The notes below the pieces were generated by a model, which saw nothing but the letters and a program-made list of their open reading frames with translations, made no database searches and was not told the DNA's origin. Of a stretch of 64,000 bases of DNA, positions 34,284 to 44,167 are shown piece by piece. Each line of letters opens with the position of its first letter. The first letter of the stretch is position 1. The position numbers and the translations under genes are program-made. Origin of the DNA: Rhizobium sp. NXC14 (GTDB taxonomy: Bacteria; Pseudomonadota; Alphaproteobacteria; Rhizobiales; Rhizobiaceae); the NCBI RefSeq assembly GCF_002117485.1, contig NZ_CP021031.1, positions 310,001 to 374,000 on the forward strand. The letters are read 5' to 3'.

Positions 34284-35615
34284 ATGACCATGACCAAAAT
34301 TCTCCATCGAACAATCGCTACAACTCTGCCAACCGCGGTTGCGGGGGAGGGCATCTACGTCGTGGATAGCGAGGGCAGGAGCTACCTGGATGGGTCGGGG
34401 GGCGCCGCCGTTAGTTGCCTCGGGCACAATCATGCAGAAGTTCTTGACGCAATGAAGCTACAGATGGGTCGGATCAGCTACGCCCACACGTCCTTCTTCA
34501 CGACCGACGTCGCCGAGCGGCTTGCCGAGCAATTGGTCGGTCTTGCGCCTGAAGGTCTCGATTATGTCTATCTGGTGTCTGGCGGTTCAGAAGCGGTAGA
34601 GGCCGCTCTCAAAATGGCGCGCCAGTATTTTGTCGAAGTCGGGCAGCCGCAGCGGCGCCACATCATCGCTCGTCGGCAGAGCTATCACGGCAATACGATC
34701 GGTGCCTTGGCAACAGGGGGCAATGCCTGGCGCCGTGCCCAATTCAAACCGATCTTGCCTGAAACGCATCATGTTTCTCCCTGCTATGCCTACCGCGACC
34801 TGCAGGTGGGCGAAACGCCGGAGGCTTATGCCGAGCGTCTTGCTGTGGAACTGGAAGACAAAATCCTTGAACTCGGAGAGGACAAGGTTATGGCTTTCGT
34901 CGCCGAGCCGGTGGTCGGTGCGACGCTGGGCGCCGTTGGCCCGGTTGCGAACTATTTCAAACGGGTTCGGCAGATATGCGACAAGTATGGCATCTTGCTG
35001 ATCCTCGACGAGGTCATGTGCGGAATGGGACGCACCGGCACGATCTTTGCTATGGAGCAGGAAGGCATTGTCGCGGATCTGGTCACGATTGCGAAGGGAC
35101 TGGGCGGCGGCTTTCAGCCGATCGGAGCGGTATTGCTCTCCGAAAAGATCTACCGTGCGTTCGCCGACGGGTCGGGTCTGTTTCAGCATGGACATACCTA
35201 TATCGGACATCCGATAGCAGCAGCGGCAGCCAGTAAGGTGGTTGAAATCATCACGCGCCCGGACATGATGGCAAACGTCATCCGGATGGGCGAGCGCCTC
35301 CAGGCCGGGCTCAATGAGGCACTTGGACAATCACCCTATGTCGGGGACATCCGTGGTCGTGGTCTTTTCCGCGGCGTCGAGATCGTGGCCGACAAAGATA
35401 CCAAGAAGCCTTTCGATGCGGCCCGCAAGATGCATTCCCGCATCAAGAAGGAAGCCATGCGCAGAGACCTGATGTGCTACCCAATGGGTGGCACGATTGA
35501 CGGAGCGCAGGGCGATCACGTGCTGCTAGCACCACCCTACATCATTCAGGCTGAAGAAATCGATTTGATTGTCGAACGGCTTTCCGACGCCATCCGCGCC
35601 GCAGTAGTAGACTGA
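34284..35615 (+). CDS. Class III PLP aminotransferase (DoeD/GABA-aminotransferase-like)
   Basis: 443 residues from ATG 34284; the longer frame to 34209 would overlap the operator. PLP features are VYLVSGGSEAVEAALKMARQ, the LILDEVMCGMGRTG segment with the cofactor Asp, and TIAKGLGGGFQPIGAVL with the catalytic Lys. Such enzymes transaminate omega-amino or diamino acids with 2-oxoglutarate or pyruvate. In ectoine degradation a related enzyme (DoeD) handles diaminobutyrate; that role is possible here because EutBCAD-like genes follow, but not proven. Confidence 0.9.
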   Translation: MTMTKILHRTIATTLPTAVAGEGIYVVDSEGRSYLDGSGGAAVSCLGHNHAEVLDAMKLQMGRISYAHTSFFTTDVAERLAEQLVGLAPEGLDYVYLVSGGSEAVEAALKMARQYFVEVGQPQRRHIIARRQSYHGNTIGALATGGNAWRRAQFKPILPETHHVSPCYAYRDLQVGETPEAYAERLAVELEDKILELGEDKVMAFVAEPVVGATLGAVGPVANYFKRVRQICDKYGILLILDEVMCGMGRTGTIFAMEQEGIVADLVTIAKGLGGGFQPIGAVLLSEKIYRAFADGSGLFQHGHTYIGHPIAAAAASKVVEIITRPDMMANVIRMGERLQAGLNEALGQSPYVGDIRGRGLFRGVEIVADKDTKKPFDAARKMHSRIKKEAMRRDLMCYPMGGTIDGAQGDHVLLAPPYIIQAEEIDLIVERLSDAIRAAVVD

Positions 35616-35627
35616 GGTTCTCGCGTA

Positions 35628-36164
35628 ATGACAACATCGTCCTGTCCGCCTATCGCCGATGAAAACTGGCCCGCTGAGATCGCGGACATGAAAACGGGCT
35701 TCGCCGGCGCGCTGAACGTCTATCGCACCATGGCTCATCATCCCGCGCTACTGAGAGCGTGGGCTCCGCTGCGGCAGCATATCGTAAAAGATAGTGCGTT
35801 AGGACCAGTCCGGTCCGAGCTCGTGATTTTGCGCGCGGCACATCGTATGGGCTCCACCTATGAGTGGTCCCACCATGTAAGCCGCGCTCGCGCCCTTGGT
35901 ATTTCCGATGCGCGAATCCGGAGTATGGCTGGAACTCCCGATGGCGAAGACGGCGTACTTGCCGGTGCTGTCGACGCGCTATTTGACGGCGCACGTCTGC
36001 CTTCGCATCTCGAGCAAGCTATTGCTGCGAGCATAGGTCGGCAAGCCGTGTTCGACCTCATGGCGACCGTCGGCTTCTATTCGGTGCTCGGTTTCATATT
36101 GATGACTTTCGACACGCCGATCGACCAAGACGTTGCCGACGAGATGGCTGAACACCCAATCTGA
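35628..36164 (+). CDS. Carboxymuconolactone decarboxylase/AhpD-family protein
   Basis: A 178-residue helical protein with the core SELVILRAAHRMGSTYEWSH followed by HVSRARALGISDARI, the pattern of the CMD family (ExxxH...A...G...I). The redox CxxC motif of AhpD is absent, so a peroxidase role is unlikely. It starts 13 bases after the aminotransferase and is probably co-transcribed. Its reaction in this pathway cannot be inferred from sequence. Confidence 0.85.
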   Translation: MTTSSCPPIADENWPAEIADMKTGFAGALNVYRTMAHHPALLRAWAPLRQHIVKDSALGPVRSELVILRAAHRMGSTYEWSHHVSRARALGISDARIRSMAGTPDGEDGVLAGAVDALFDGARLPSHLEQAIAASIGRQAVFDLMATVGFYSVLGFILMTFDTPIDQDVADEMAEHPI

Positions 36165-36337
36165 TGGAGCAAAAAACGAGAGTTCGGCCTTCCGATCCAG
36201 CCGTGCCCTTAGGCTGCAGGTTCAAGCGAGGAGCCGATCAGGAGCCGATCAATACAGGGATAACGACGGCCCGCTTTGCTCCCTGACAGACGGGGAAAAT
36301 ATTGGTGCGGCCGCCGCCGCCGAATGGGAGATCAAGA

Positions 36338-37516
36338 ATGATAAAAGAATTGCACTTCGCACTGGGAGAATTCCAGACCCGTCTAGCAGCCGTTAAAAAG
36401 GAAATGGCGAAGAGAGAGATTGACATCCTCCTCCTCTCAGAACCGCCGAACCAGAACTACCTTACCGGCTATAATGCGTATTCCTTCTACACACCGCAAA
36501 TGGTGATTGTGGCGCAAGCCCACGCAGAACCGATTTGGATCGGCCGTTTCATGGACCGTGTTTCGGCTTCCATGACCACCTATCTGGCCGAGGACAATAT
36601 CCGAGCCTATCCCGACACCTATGTTCAATCGGCAACGCTGTCGGCCTATACTTTCATGGCCGATATCGTGAGGGAGCTCGGAGGTGAAAAGGCGCGTATC
36701 GGCGTCGAGATGGGGGGATATTACTATCCGGCACGCGGCCACGCAGATCTCACGCGAGCCTTGCCGAATGCCGAGTTCGTCGACGCCGATCTTCTTGTTG
36801 GATGGATCCGGCTCGTAAAGAGCCCGGCCGAGGTGGCCATTATGCATCAAGCTGGCCAGCTTGCGGACGCCGCCATGACGCGCGTCATCGATATGGTGCA
36901 AGCCGGGGTCCGTGAGTGCGATATTGCTGCTGCGATCTATCACCAGCAGATTTCGGGCACGCCGGAGTTCGGTGGCGACTATCCTTGTTGCCCTCCCGAT
37001 TTGTGCATTGGCGAACGCTCAATCGCGCCGCATGCCGCCTGGACGGACGACCCCCTGCCGGAGTCCACCGTTGTCAACCTCGAACTGAACGGTTGCCGGC
37101 ATCGCTACCAGGTCAACCTGGCGCGCACGATCGTCGTCGGGAAGCCTTCATCCGCTTTCCTGAACCTGTCGGGAATTGCTGTCGAGGCCTTGAATGCCGG
37201 GCTGGAAGCAGTTCGGCCCGGTCGCACCTGCTCGGAGGTCGATGCCGACTTCCGCACGGCGCTTGCCCGACACGGGATCGAGAAAGAGTCCCGCATTGGT
37301 TATCCGACCGGCATCGGGTTCCCTCCGGCCTCAGGCGAACGCACGGCAAGCATTCGCAAGGGCGACGAAACCGTACTCAAGCCGGGTATGGTGTTCCACA
37401 TGATGCCTGGCCTGTGGCTCGACAATGTCGGGATCACGATCACACAGAGCTTTGCGGTCTCCGAAACGGGTTACGAGCCCCTGACGAAGACGCCGCGCAA
37501 GCTCTTCGTCAAATAG
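36338..37516 (+). CDS. M24-family creatinase/Xaa-Pro-peptidase-like hydrolase (DoeA/EutD-related)
   Basis: 392 residues from ATG 36338 (GGGAGATCAAG before). The N-terminal creatinase domain (ILLLSEPPNQNYLTGYNAYS) and the C-terminal pita-bread fold are both present. In the fold the usual metal-binding Asp pair is replaced (VNLELNGCRHRYQVNLARTI), as in creatinase-type and ectoine-hydrolase members, so a metal-free C-N hydrolase is more likely than a true peptidase. It is homologous to the protein at 42359. A small duplicated 11-base unit (AGGAGCCGATC) lies upstream at about 36229. Confidence 0.85.
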   Translation: MIKELHFALGEFQTRLAAVKKEMAKREIDILLLSEPPNQNYLTGYNAYSFYTPQMVIVAQAHAEPIWIGRFMDRVSASMTTYLAEDNIRAYPDTYVQSATLSAYTFMADIVRELGGEKARIGVEMGGYYYPARGHADLTRALPNAEFVDADLLVGWIRLVKSPAEVAIMHQAGQLADAAMTRVIDMVQAGVRECDIAAAIYHQQISGTPEFGGDYPCCPPDLCIGERSIAPHAAWTDDPLPESTVVNLELNGCRHRYQVNLARTIVVGKPSSAFLNLSGIAVEALNAGLEAVRPGRTCSEVDADFRTALARHGIEKESRIGYPTGIGFPPASGERTASIRKGDETVLKPGMVFHMMPGLWLDNVGITITQSFAVSETGYEPLTKTPRKLFVK

Positions 37517-37691
37517 AGACTGTATCCGGTGCATACTCGTCTGGTTCCAGCATGTCTGCTTCGTTTTCGAAATGGCCTATTCGGACGAGTATCTGCGCCG
37601 GGAACGTCGAAGCAACCGACCTATGCCAGGTCGCATCGGCGCTGCAGGCCTCCGCGCGGGCTCCCCGGGTTCTTGTTCGGGGAGGTAGGTG

Positions 37692-38159
37692 ATGGTTGAA
37701 CTCGATCGCGCCGACATTGCGCTTCTCCAAGCCGTTCAGAAAAACAACCGGCTGACCTCTGAAGAACTCGCGGGGATGGTCCACCTCTCGCCGACGGCGT
37801 GCCAACGGCGTTTGAGAAGGTTACGCAACGAGGGCGTCATCGAGGGAGACGTTTCCATCGTCTCGCCCAAGGCAGTCGGACGACACATCACCATGATCGT
37901 CATGGTGTCCCTTGAACGGGAAAGGGCCGACATCGTCGATCGATTCAAGGCTGCGATACGAAATACGCGTGAGGTGATGATGGGTTTCTACGTAACGGGA
38001 GATGCCGACTTCATGCTTGTTATTACCGCGAAAGATATGCAGGACTACGAGCACTTCACGCGTCGGTTTTTCTATGAAAACGCGGATATCAAAGGCTTCA
38101 AGACCATGGTTGTGATGGACCGTCTCAAGGCCAGTTTCGCTATCCCGCTCGAGGTGTAG
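37692..38159 (+). CDS. Lrp/AsnC-family transcriptional regulator (DoeX-like position)
   Basis: 155 residues from ATG 37692, with GGAGGT at a good distance. Residues 5-60 are the AsnC helix-turn-helix (ALLQAVQKNNRLTSEELAGM, then LSPTACQRRLRRLRNEGVI); residues 65-150 form the RAM effector domain (VMMGFYVTGDADFMLVITAK). An AsnC-type regulator (DoeX) accompanies ectoine-degradation genes in other proteobacteria, and the same neighbours occur here. It probably responds to an amino-acid intermediate. Confidence 0.9.
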   Translation: MVELDRADIALLQAVQKNNRLTSEELAGMVHLSPTACQRRLRRLRNEGVIEGDVSIVSPKAVGRHITMIVMVSLERERADIVDRFKAAIRNTREVMMGFYVTGDADFMLVITAKDMQDYEHFTRRFFYENADIKGFKTMVVMDRLKASFAIPLEV

Positions 38160-38300
38160 TGATGATGTCGCGGCCACGGATCCAGTGTCACCTCCATTAA
38201 TGCAGGGACCCTGCGTGATGTGTATTCGAATCGACGGGCCGCGCAGCTCCGCTGCTAGGTGCGACAACAGACACCATGACGACTAGACCAGGAGACCACC

Positions 38301-39485
38301 ATGAACATGCCTACCAACAACTTCCTCTCCGAGGTCGAGCGTAATGCAGTCGCCGAGATGCGGCACGCCATGCATCGCGAGCCCGAACTTTCCAACAACG
38401 AGTGGAAGACCCAGAAGCGGATTATCGAGACCTTGGCTGCCTTCGGCCTGACCGAAGCAAAGACGTTCCACAAGACCGGTGTCTATGTCGACATTCAGGG
38501 CTTGGCCCCAGGCGCAAATCGTTCGATCGCGATGCGCGGAGACATCGACGCGCTTCCCATTCAGGAAGCCCGCGACGACCTGCCGTATCGGTCGCAAGTG
38601 CCAGGCGTCATGCATGCGTGCGGTCATGACATGCATGGCTCGATCGCCTTGGGAACGGCGCTCGCTTTCCATCGCATGCGCGGAAATTTCTCAGGCAGGC
38701 TGCGCGTGTTCTTTCAACCCGCTGAAGAAGCAGAACCACTTGGCGGCCGGACCGTCGTTGAAGAAAACTTGCTGGACGGGTTCGACGCTGCAGTGGGATT
38801 TCATGTCCGCACTGACATTCCAGCCGGCTCCTATGGCGCACGTGCGGGCGCCGTAACAAAGTCAGCGGATCAATTCGCGCTCGAATTTCTCGGAACGATG
38901 GCGCACGGTGCCAAGCCTCACTTGGGCGTGGATGCGATCGCGATAGCGGGCGCCTTCATCAACGAAGTTCAGAAGGTGGTGTCACGCGAAATGCCGGTTG
39001 ATGATGGCGCTGTCGTCACGATCGGCACCATCCATGGTGGGGAAGCGACGAACATTATCTGCCCTTCGGTCACGATGACCGGAACGATCCGGACGAGCAG
39101 TCCCGAGAGGAGAAAGTTGCTGGTTCAACGGGTGCGCGAAATTGCCGAGGGTGTTGCCGCGATCCATCGAGGCCGGGCCGAATTTAGCTCCCACGCGGGC
39201 GAGCCTCCTGTGGTCAACGACAGCTCAATGGTCGAGCGGTTCAAGCAGATCGTCGTGCAGACCGATGGCGAGGACCGATATGTCGAGGGTTCGGCAAGCT
39301 CCGGCAGCGATGACTTTGGTTTTTACTCCAGCTGCATCCCGTCAATCTATTTCTGGTTCGGCAGCAAGGAGCCGGGAAACGAGTCCGGCGTCCATACGCC
39401 GACGTTCGGGGTGTCCGATCAGACCCTCGTGCCGACGACCGAACTGGCGATCCGCTACTGCTGGGAACTGTTTCGGAGCGCGTAA
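38301..39485 (+). CDS. M20-family amidohydrolase (N-acyl-amino-acid/hippurate hydrolase-like)
   Basis: A 394-residue metallo-amidohydrolase. MRHAMHREPELSNNEWKTQK, IAMRGDIDALPIQE, MHACGHDMHGSIALGTAL (metal ligands) and FFQPAEEAEP (catalytic Glu) are all in place, with the lid domain in between (AHGAKPHLGVDAIAIAGAFI). These enzymes cleave N-acyl amino acids. In this cluster it may remove an acyl group from an intermediate, as the deacetylase step (DoeB) does in ectoine breakdown, although DoeB belongs to another family. It appears intact. Confidence 0.92.
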   Translation: MNMPTNNFLSEVERNAVAEMRHAMHREPELSNNEWKTQKRIIETLAAFGLTEAKTFHKTGVYVDIQGLAPGANRSIAMRGDIDALPIQEARDDLPYRSQVPGVMHACGHDMHGSIALGTALAFHRMRGNFSGRLRVFFQPAEEAEPLGGRTVVEENLLDGFDAAVGFHVRTDIPAGSYGARAGAVTKSADQFALEFLGTMAHGAKPHLGVDAIAIAGAFINEVQKVVSREMPVDDGAVVTIGTIHGGEATNIICPSVTMTGTIRTSSPERRKLLVQRVREIAEGVAAIHRGRAEFSSHAGEPPVVNDSSMVERFKQIVVQTDGEDRYVEGSASSGSDDFGFYSSCIPSIYFWFGSKEPGNESGVHTPTFGVSDQTLVPTTELAIRYCWELFRSA

Positions 39486-39514
39486 CGAGCGGCTGGTGCG
39501 GAGGGAGGACTTTG

Positions 39515-40504
39515 ATGATTGATCTCAATGAGATTGAAGGCGCAAAAAGGCGCATAAAAGATCACATACTTGCTACGCCGCTCACGCACTCTCCGTCCCT
39601 GTCGAACCATTGCGCTGTGCCCGTTTATCTAAAGCTTGAGCATCATCAGACGACGGGCAGTTTCAAGTTGCGCGGCGCCTTCAACGCCATTCTTCAACTG
39701 TCCGAAGACGAGCGGGCACGCGGCGTTGTAGCCGCGTCGACCGGCAATCACGGTCGTGCTCTGTCGTTCGCTGCCAACACGTGCGGTGTGACGGCCACGA
39801 TCTGCATGTCAAACCTGGTTCCCGAAAATAAGGTCTCGGAGATTCGCAGACTGGGCGCCGACGTCCGTATCGTCGGAAAATCCCAGGATGATGCTCAGGA
39901 AGAGGCCGAGAGATTGGCGGGTGATGGACGGTGCCTCGTCCCGCCGTTCGATCACCCGGCAATCATCGCCGGCCAAGGAACGCTAGGGCTGGAAATCCTC
40001 GAAGCGCTGCCGGACGTGGCTACCGTGCTTATCCAGCTCTCGGGGGGCGGTTTGGCTTCTGGCGTGGCGGCAGCCGTGAAAAGCCAGCGGCCGGATGTGC
40101 GGATTATCGGGCTCACGATGGATCGCGGAGCCGCGATGAAGGCAAGCCTTGATGCAGGTCGCCCGGTGCAGGTCGATGAGTTTGAAAGTCTGGCGGATTC
40201 GCTCGGCGGCGGGATTGGCCTCGCCAATCAATGGACTTTTCCCATGTGCCGCGACCTGTTGGACGATGTCATTTTGTTGAGCGAAGCCGAAATAGCGGCT
40301 GGCATCCGACATGCATATCTTCAGGAGCGCGAAATCGTCGAAGGCGCAGGGGCGATTGGCATCGCGGCACTTCTGGCGAACAAAGTGCGCAACCTTCACG
40401 GACCCGTCGTGACTGTGCTGTCGGGCCGCAACATCGATATGAATTTACATCGTCGCGTCGTGGGCGATGAGACAGCAGATATTCTTGCGAGGACGGCGTC
40501 ATGA
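39515..40504 (+). CDS. eutB: EutB-like PLP-dependent threonine dehydratase family enzyme
   Basis: 329 residues from ATG 39515 (GGGAGGA upstream). The PLP Lys51 is in TTGSFKLRGAFN; STGNHGRALSFAA and LSGGGLASGVAAAV bind the cofactor phosphate. The combination with the cyclodeaminase (overlap ATGA at 40501), the EutA-like and the EutD-like genes is the order eutB-C-A-D seen in rhizobial ectoine/hydroxyectoine utilisation loci, hence the symbol. A general serine/threonine dehydratase or racemase role is the alternative. Confidence 0.75.
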   Translation: MIDLNEIEGAKRRIKDHILATPLTHSPSLSNHCAVPVYLKLEHHQTTGSFKLRGAFNAILQLSEDERARGVVAASTGNHGRALSFAANTCGVTATICMSNLVPENKVSEIRRLGADVRIVGKSQDDAQEEAERLAGDGRCLVPPFDHPAIIAGQGTLGLEILEALPDVATVLIQLSGGGLASGVAAAVKSQRPDVRIIGLTMDRGAAMKASLDAGRPVQVDEFESLADSLGGGIGLANQWTFPMCRDLLDDVILLSEAEIAAGIRHAYLQEREIVEGAGAIGIAALLANKVRNLHGPVVTVLSGRNIDMNLHRRVVGDETADILARTAS

Positions 40505-41490
40505 GATCGATTACTATTTTGACTGAACGGCAACTGAGAGATCTGGTGGCTCCTGATCTGGAGGCTGTGCGTTGTGTGGAAGAGGCATTTCGCACGCTTG
40601 CAACAAAAAAAGTCGTGATGCCGCCAATTCTTCGCCTCGATATTTTGGAGCATCGCGGTGAGGTCGACGTCAAGACGGCCTACGTACCTGGCCTCGATGG
40701 CTTCGCAGTCAAGATCAGCCCCGGCTTTTTCGGCAATCCGGAAATTGGCTTGCCGAGTACAAACGGCCTGATGGTTTTGCTGTCAAGCAAGACCGGTTTG
40801 GTTCGGGCATTGTTGCTGGATAATGGTTATCTCACCGATGTTCGGACGGCCGCAGCAGGTGCCGTGGCTGCAGTGCACCTCGCTCGCAAAGACGCGTCGG
40901 TGGCTGCTGTCTTTGGCGCTGGTATGCAGGCGCGCCTACAGTTGCAGGCGCTCATGCTGGTCCGACAAATTCGTGAGGCGCGGATTTGGGCGCGTGACGC
41001 GTCCAAAGCCCACAAGACGGCCCGAGAACTGTCTGACCAATTGGGCATCAGCGTCATCGCTTGCGATAGCCGGGAAGCAGCCGTTGCCGGTGCGCATGTG
41101 ATCATCACCACAACGCCGGCTGATCAGCCGATCCTGGAAGCTCGATGGCTCGAACAAGGACAGCACATCACGGCGATGGGCTCCGATGCCGAACACAAGA
41201 ACGAAGTGGAGGCCGAGGCTATTGCGCGCGCCGATCTCTACGTGGCTGACAGCCTCGCTCAGACGCGACGCCTCGGTGAGTTGCATCACGCGATTGAGGC
41301 GGGGGCTGTCGCAGAAGATCATGCCCTTCGAGAACTCGGCCAGATTGTTGCCGGTGCTGTGGCCGGACGCACCGACGATCGCCAGATCACGATCGCCGAT
41401 CTGACCGGGACGGGTATTCAAGACACTGCCATTGCAAATCTTGCTTTCGCAAGAGCGCTGGCCGTCAAAGCCGGAACAACGATAGACTGA
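40501..41490 (+). CDS. eutC: EutC-like ornithine cyclodeaminase/mu-crystallin family enzyme
   Basis: A 329-residue protein with the family NAD-binding core VAAVFGAGMQARLQLQALML and the motif LLLDNGYLTDVRTAAAGAVA. HITAMGSDAEHKNEVEAEAI and LYVADSLAQTRRLGEL are typical of the C-terminal half. It overlaps eutB by 4 bases. Ornithine cyclodeaminase-type enzymes act on cyclic imines, ornithine or diaminobutyrate-like substrates; in eut clusters the member is called EutC. The exact substrate is not visible. Confidence 0.78.
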   Translation: MRSITILTERQLRDLVAPDLEAVRCVEEAFRTLATKKVVMPPILRLDILEHRGEVDVKTAYVPGLDGFAVKISPGFFGNPEIGLPSTNGLMVLLSSKTGLVRALLLDNGYLTDVRTAAAGAVAAVHLARKDASVAAVFGAGMQARLQLQALMLVRQIREARIWARDASKAHKTARELSDQLGISVIACDSREAAVAGAHVIITTTPADQPILEARWLEQGQHITAMGSDAEHKNEVEAEAIARADLYVADSLAQTRRLGELHHAIEAGAVAEDHALRELGQIVAGAVAGRTDDRQITIADLTGTGIQDTAIANLAFARALAVKAGTTID

Positions 41491-41611
41491 TGACGTGCCT
41501 GGGCCGGCACTGAAGTCGGTGGCCGCCTGGGCGTGAGGCGCAGTCGAGCAAGTTCACACGTCTTACGATACTCGCATTGACCAAACCCGTCCGAAATCGA
41601 CGAACTTCATC

Positions 41612-42328
41612 ATGACTTCGCAAAGCAGCACTGTTCTTGGACTACTTGAGCTGGATGAAGGCGTGTCACCAGACAGTCCGCTTCTTAGCCCGCGCGAAGG
41701 ATCCCTGTTGCACCCGGCAACGTTTGGCGGGCCTGTGATCACGGAAATGGTGGAAGGCGCCTTTGCAGATGTTGTCATTCGAGGTGATGCTTCGCTGGAA
41801 CACACCTGCATTGCGGCTGCACAGCGATTGGTCGATCGAGGGGCCAACGTTATTGCCGCTGACTGCGGCTTCCTTATCCGTCACCAGTCTGCAATCGCTG
41901 CGGCAGTCAATGTACCCGTCATAACCTCAAGCCTGTTACTCATCCCGACTTTGTTACGTCAGCTATCGCCCACGAAAAAGCTCGCGGTATTAACAGCGGA
42001 CTCGCGACATTGCACCGAAGACCTGTTGGGCATCCAGCACCCGGCGGATCGGAAGCGCGTAGTCGTCGGAGGTATCGAAGGTGGCGTATACGTGCGCAAT
42101 GCCGTGGCGCGGCCGTTCGTGCGGACAGCGCTGGATCAGATACAGCAGGAGGTCGGTGCCTGCATCGATCACCTGCGCTCCGAGCACCCCGATATTGCGA
42201 TGATACTCTTCGAGTGCACTGGCTTTCCCGTCGTTGCAAATGCCCTTAGGCTGAAGACAGGACTGCCCATCTACGACATCACCGACCTCTGCAAACTGAC
42301 GCTCGCGACTGTGGCCGCCCGCGTCTGA
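41612..42328 (+). CDS. eutA: EutA-like Asp/Glu racemase-superfamily protein, copy 1
   Basis: A 238-residue protein of the Asp/Glu/hydantoin racemase and maleate isomerase superfamily. The two catalytic cysteines are visible: Cys85 (AADCGFLIRHQ) and Cys202 (ILFECTGFPVVA). It is about 80 percent similar by eye to the second copy at 44168. Named after EutA of rhizobial ectoine clusters by family and gene order. It lies 121 bases after eutC and 30 before the M24 gene. Confidence 0.75.
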   Translation: MTSQSSTVLGLLELDEGVSPDSPLLSPREGSLLHPATFGGPVITEMVEGAFADVVIRGDASLEHTCIAAAQRLVDRGANVIAADCGFLIRHQSAIAAAVNVPVITSSLLLIPTLLRQLSPTKKLAVLTADSRHCTEDLLGIQHPADRKRVVVGGIEGGVYVRNAVARPFVRTALDQIQQEVGACIDHLRSEHPDIAMILFECTGFPVVANALRLKTGLPIYDITDLCKLTLATVAARV

Positions 42329-42358
42329 CTTACCGCATCGAAATCTAAAGGAACTGAA

Positions 42359-43540
42359 ATGTCTGACGAGAAACTACGGTTCGAACTTTCTGAATACAGA
42401 ACCCGCCTCGAGAAGGCACGCAGCTCCATGGAGCGAGCTGGCATAGACGTACTGGTGGTCACCGATCCCGCTAACATGGGCTGGCTTACCGGTTACGAGG
42501 GCAACTCGTTCTACGTGCCACAATGTATTGTTGTGTCAAAGGATAAGGATCCCCTCTGGTTCGGCCGTGGTCAGGATGCCAATGGATGCCGTCGAACGGC
42601 ATATATCGGCGAGGATCGGATCAGGTGGTACGAAGACCACTACGTTCAGTCAGACACCTTGCATCCCATGACCGTTCTTGGCCAGTTCCTCACGGATGAG
42701 GGGCACGGTTCAGCCATAATCGGTCTGGAGAAGGACAGCTACTATTTCTCACCGGCCGGTTTCGAAGCCCTTACAGCCGCACTTCCGAACGCGCGCTTCA
42801 AAAACGCCATGCGGATGATCAACTGGGAACGCATCGTCAAATCCCCTCGTGAAATCGAATACATGCGCGGCGCCGGCAAGATTGTCGAAGCGATGTATGA
42901 GCGCATCACAGAGGTGCTGCGGCCGGGAGTAAAACAGTCGGACATAATCGCTGAAATTTCCTATGTTGGCACCCGTGGTGTGGGCGACTACTGGGGAGAC
43001 TATCCGTCAGCCGTACCCAACCTTGGCGCCGGTGCCGATGCCTCAGCTCCTCATCTGACGTGGACCGATAAGCGCATTCGTGCGAACGAAAGCATCTTCT
43101 TTGAACTCGCTGGAGTGCACAAACGATATCACTGCCCACTTTCACGGTCATACTATCTCGGTAAGCCGAGCCAGCAAATGCTGGATGCTGAGAAGGCCGT
43201 TTTGGAAGGCATGAGCGCCGGCCTTGAGAAGGCTGTGGTGGGAAATCACTGTAAAGATATCGCTCTGGCCTACGGAAGTGCCCTTGCGAAATACGATCTG
43301 AAGAAGGCAAGCCGCGCCGGCTACTCCATTGGCATGGGATACCCGCCGGCATGGGGGGAGAACTCCGCCAGCTTCCGCGACGGTGATAAGACCGAGCTGC
43401 GCCCAGGCATGACGTTTCATTTCATGTCCGGGCTTTGGTACGACGATTGGGGCATCGAAATTACCGAAAGTTTCTTGATCACGGACGGCGAAGTCGAATT
43501 CCTCTCTAACGTTCCCCGAAAATTGCTCGTCATCGAGTAA
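42359..43540 (+). CDS. eutD: EutD/DoeA-like M24 hydrolase, copy 1
   Basis: A 393-residue two-domain M24 protein: the creatinase N-domain (VVTDPANMGWLTGYEGNSFY) and the pita-bread C-domain. The metal ligands are replaced (IFFELAGVHKRYHCPLSRSY), as in EutD/DoeA (ectoine hydrolase), which opens the ectoine ring. It follows eutA closely and is homologous to 36338. A damaged second copy starts at 44913. Confidence 0.8.
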   Translation: MSDEKLRFELSEYRTRLEKARSSMERAGIDVLVVTDPANMGWLTGYEGNSFYVPQCIVVSKDKDPLWFGRGQDANGCRRTAYIGEDRIRWYEDHYVQSDTLHPMTVLGQFLTDEGHGSAIIGLEKDSYYFSPAGFEALTAALPNARFKNAMRMINWERIVKSPREIEYMRGAGKIVEAMYERITEVLRPGVKQSDIIAEISYVGTRGVGDYWGDYPSAVPNLGAGADASAPHLTWTDKRIRANESIFFELAGVHKRYHCPLSRSYYLGKPSQQMLDAEKAVLEGMSAGLEKAVVGNHCKDIALAYGSALAKYDLKKASRAGYSIGMGYPPAWGENSASFRDGDKTELRPGMTFHFMSGLWYDDWGIEITESFLITDGEVEFLSNVPRKLLVIE

Positions 43541-43570
43541 CTAGCCGACTGAATTTGATTGGAAAATCTC

Positions 43571-44011
43571 ATGTCTCGGAAAGAAACCATGATCAAGAAC
43601 GTCTCGTATGATCTCTTGCCGGCAGGAGGGGTGACGTCGTTGAACTGGACACCCGAACAACAGGTGATCGCCTTTCATAGAAGGTCTGAAATACATCCGG
43701 TGCGGAAAATAGGCAGCGCGTCCGGTGCCTCGTCGATGCCACTGGCGCTTCATCAGATTTCTCCTCACTGGATCTGGAACGGCGATGCCATGGATGTGGA
43801 TCGCAATATGGACGAAGAACGCGTGTCCGGCGTGCTTGTGGTCAGGGAGGGTGAGGTATTGCTTGAGCGCTACGGCCTCGGACGAGCCCCGGAAGATCGA
43901 TGGGATACTCAATCCGTTACTAAATCGGTGGCCGGCATTCTTGTTGGAGCGGCCATTCATGATGGTGGAAGCGAATCGCATGCGGCAAAGGCCGGCACCA
44001 GGATTGAATGA
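43571..44011 (+). pseudogene. Beta-lactamase-fold serine hydrolase, truncated
   Basis: The frame from ATG 43571 gives HQISPHWIWNGDAMDVDRNM, VSGVLVVREGEVLLERYGLG, then WDTQSVTKSVAGILVGAAIH, with the Ser-x-x-Lys motif (SVTK) of class C beta-lactamase/esterase-type enzymes. It ends after GTRIE at 44011, roughly one third of the usual length (about 400 residues), before the Tyr and His/Lys motifs. It is therefore almost certainly non-functional. It lies between the two EutA-EutD copies. Confidence 0.75.
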
Positions 44012-44167
44012 TCAATCGCTGGGTTGGTAAGGCCGCCTTCGTACCGAAAACACACCGCCTAACTTGAGGTACACCAAGCAATGTGAGCGGCTCACAGTCA
44101 CTTTCTGAGCCAGATGCCACTCGAATCGTAAAGTGGTGAAGCCGGTTGAACCAATGGAGCTCTATTT

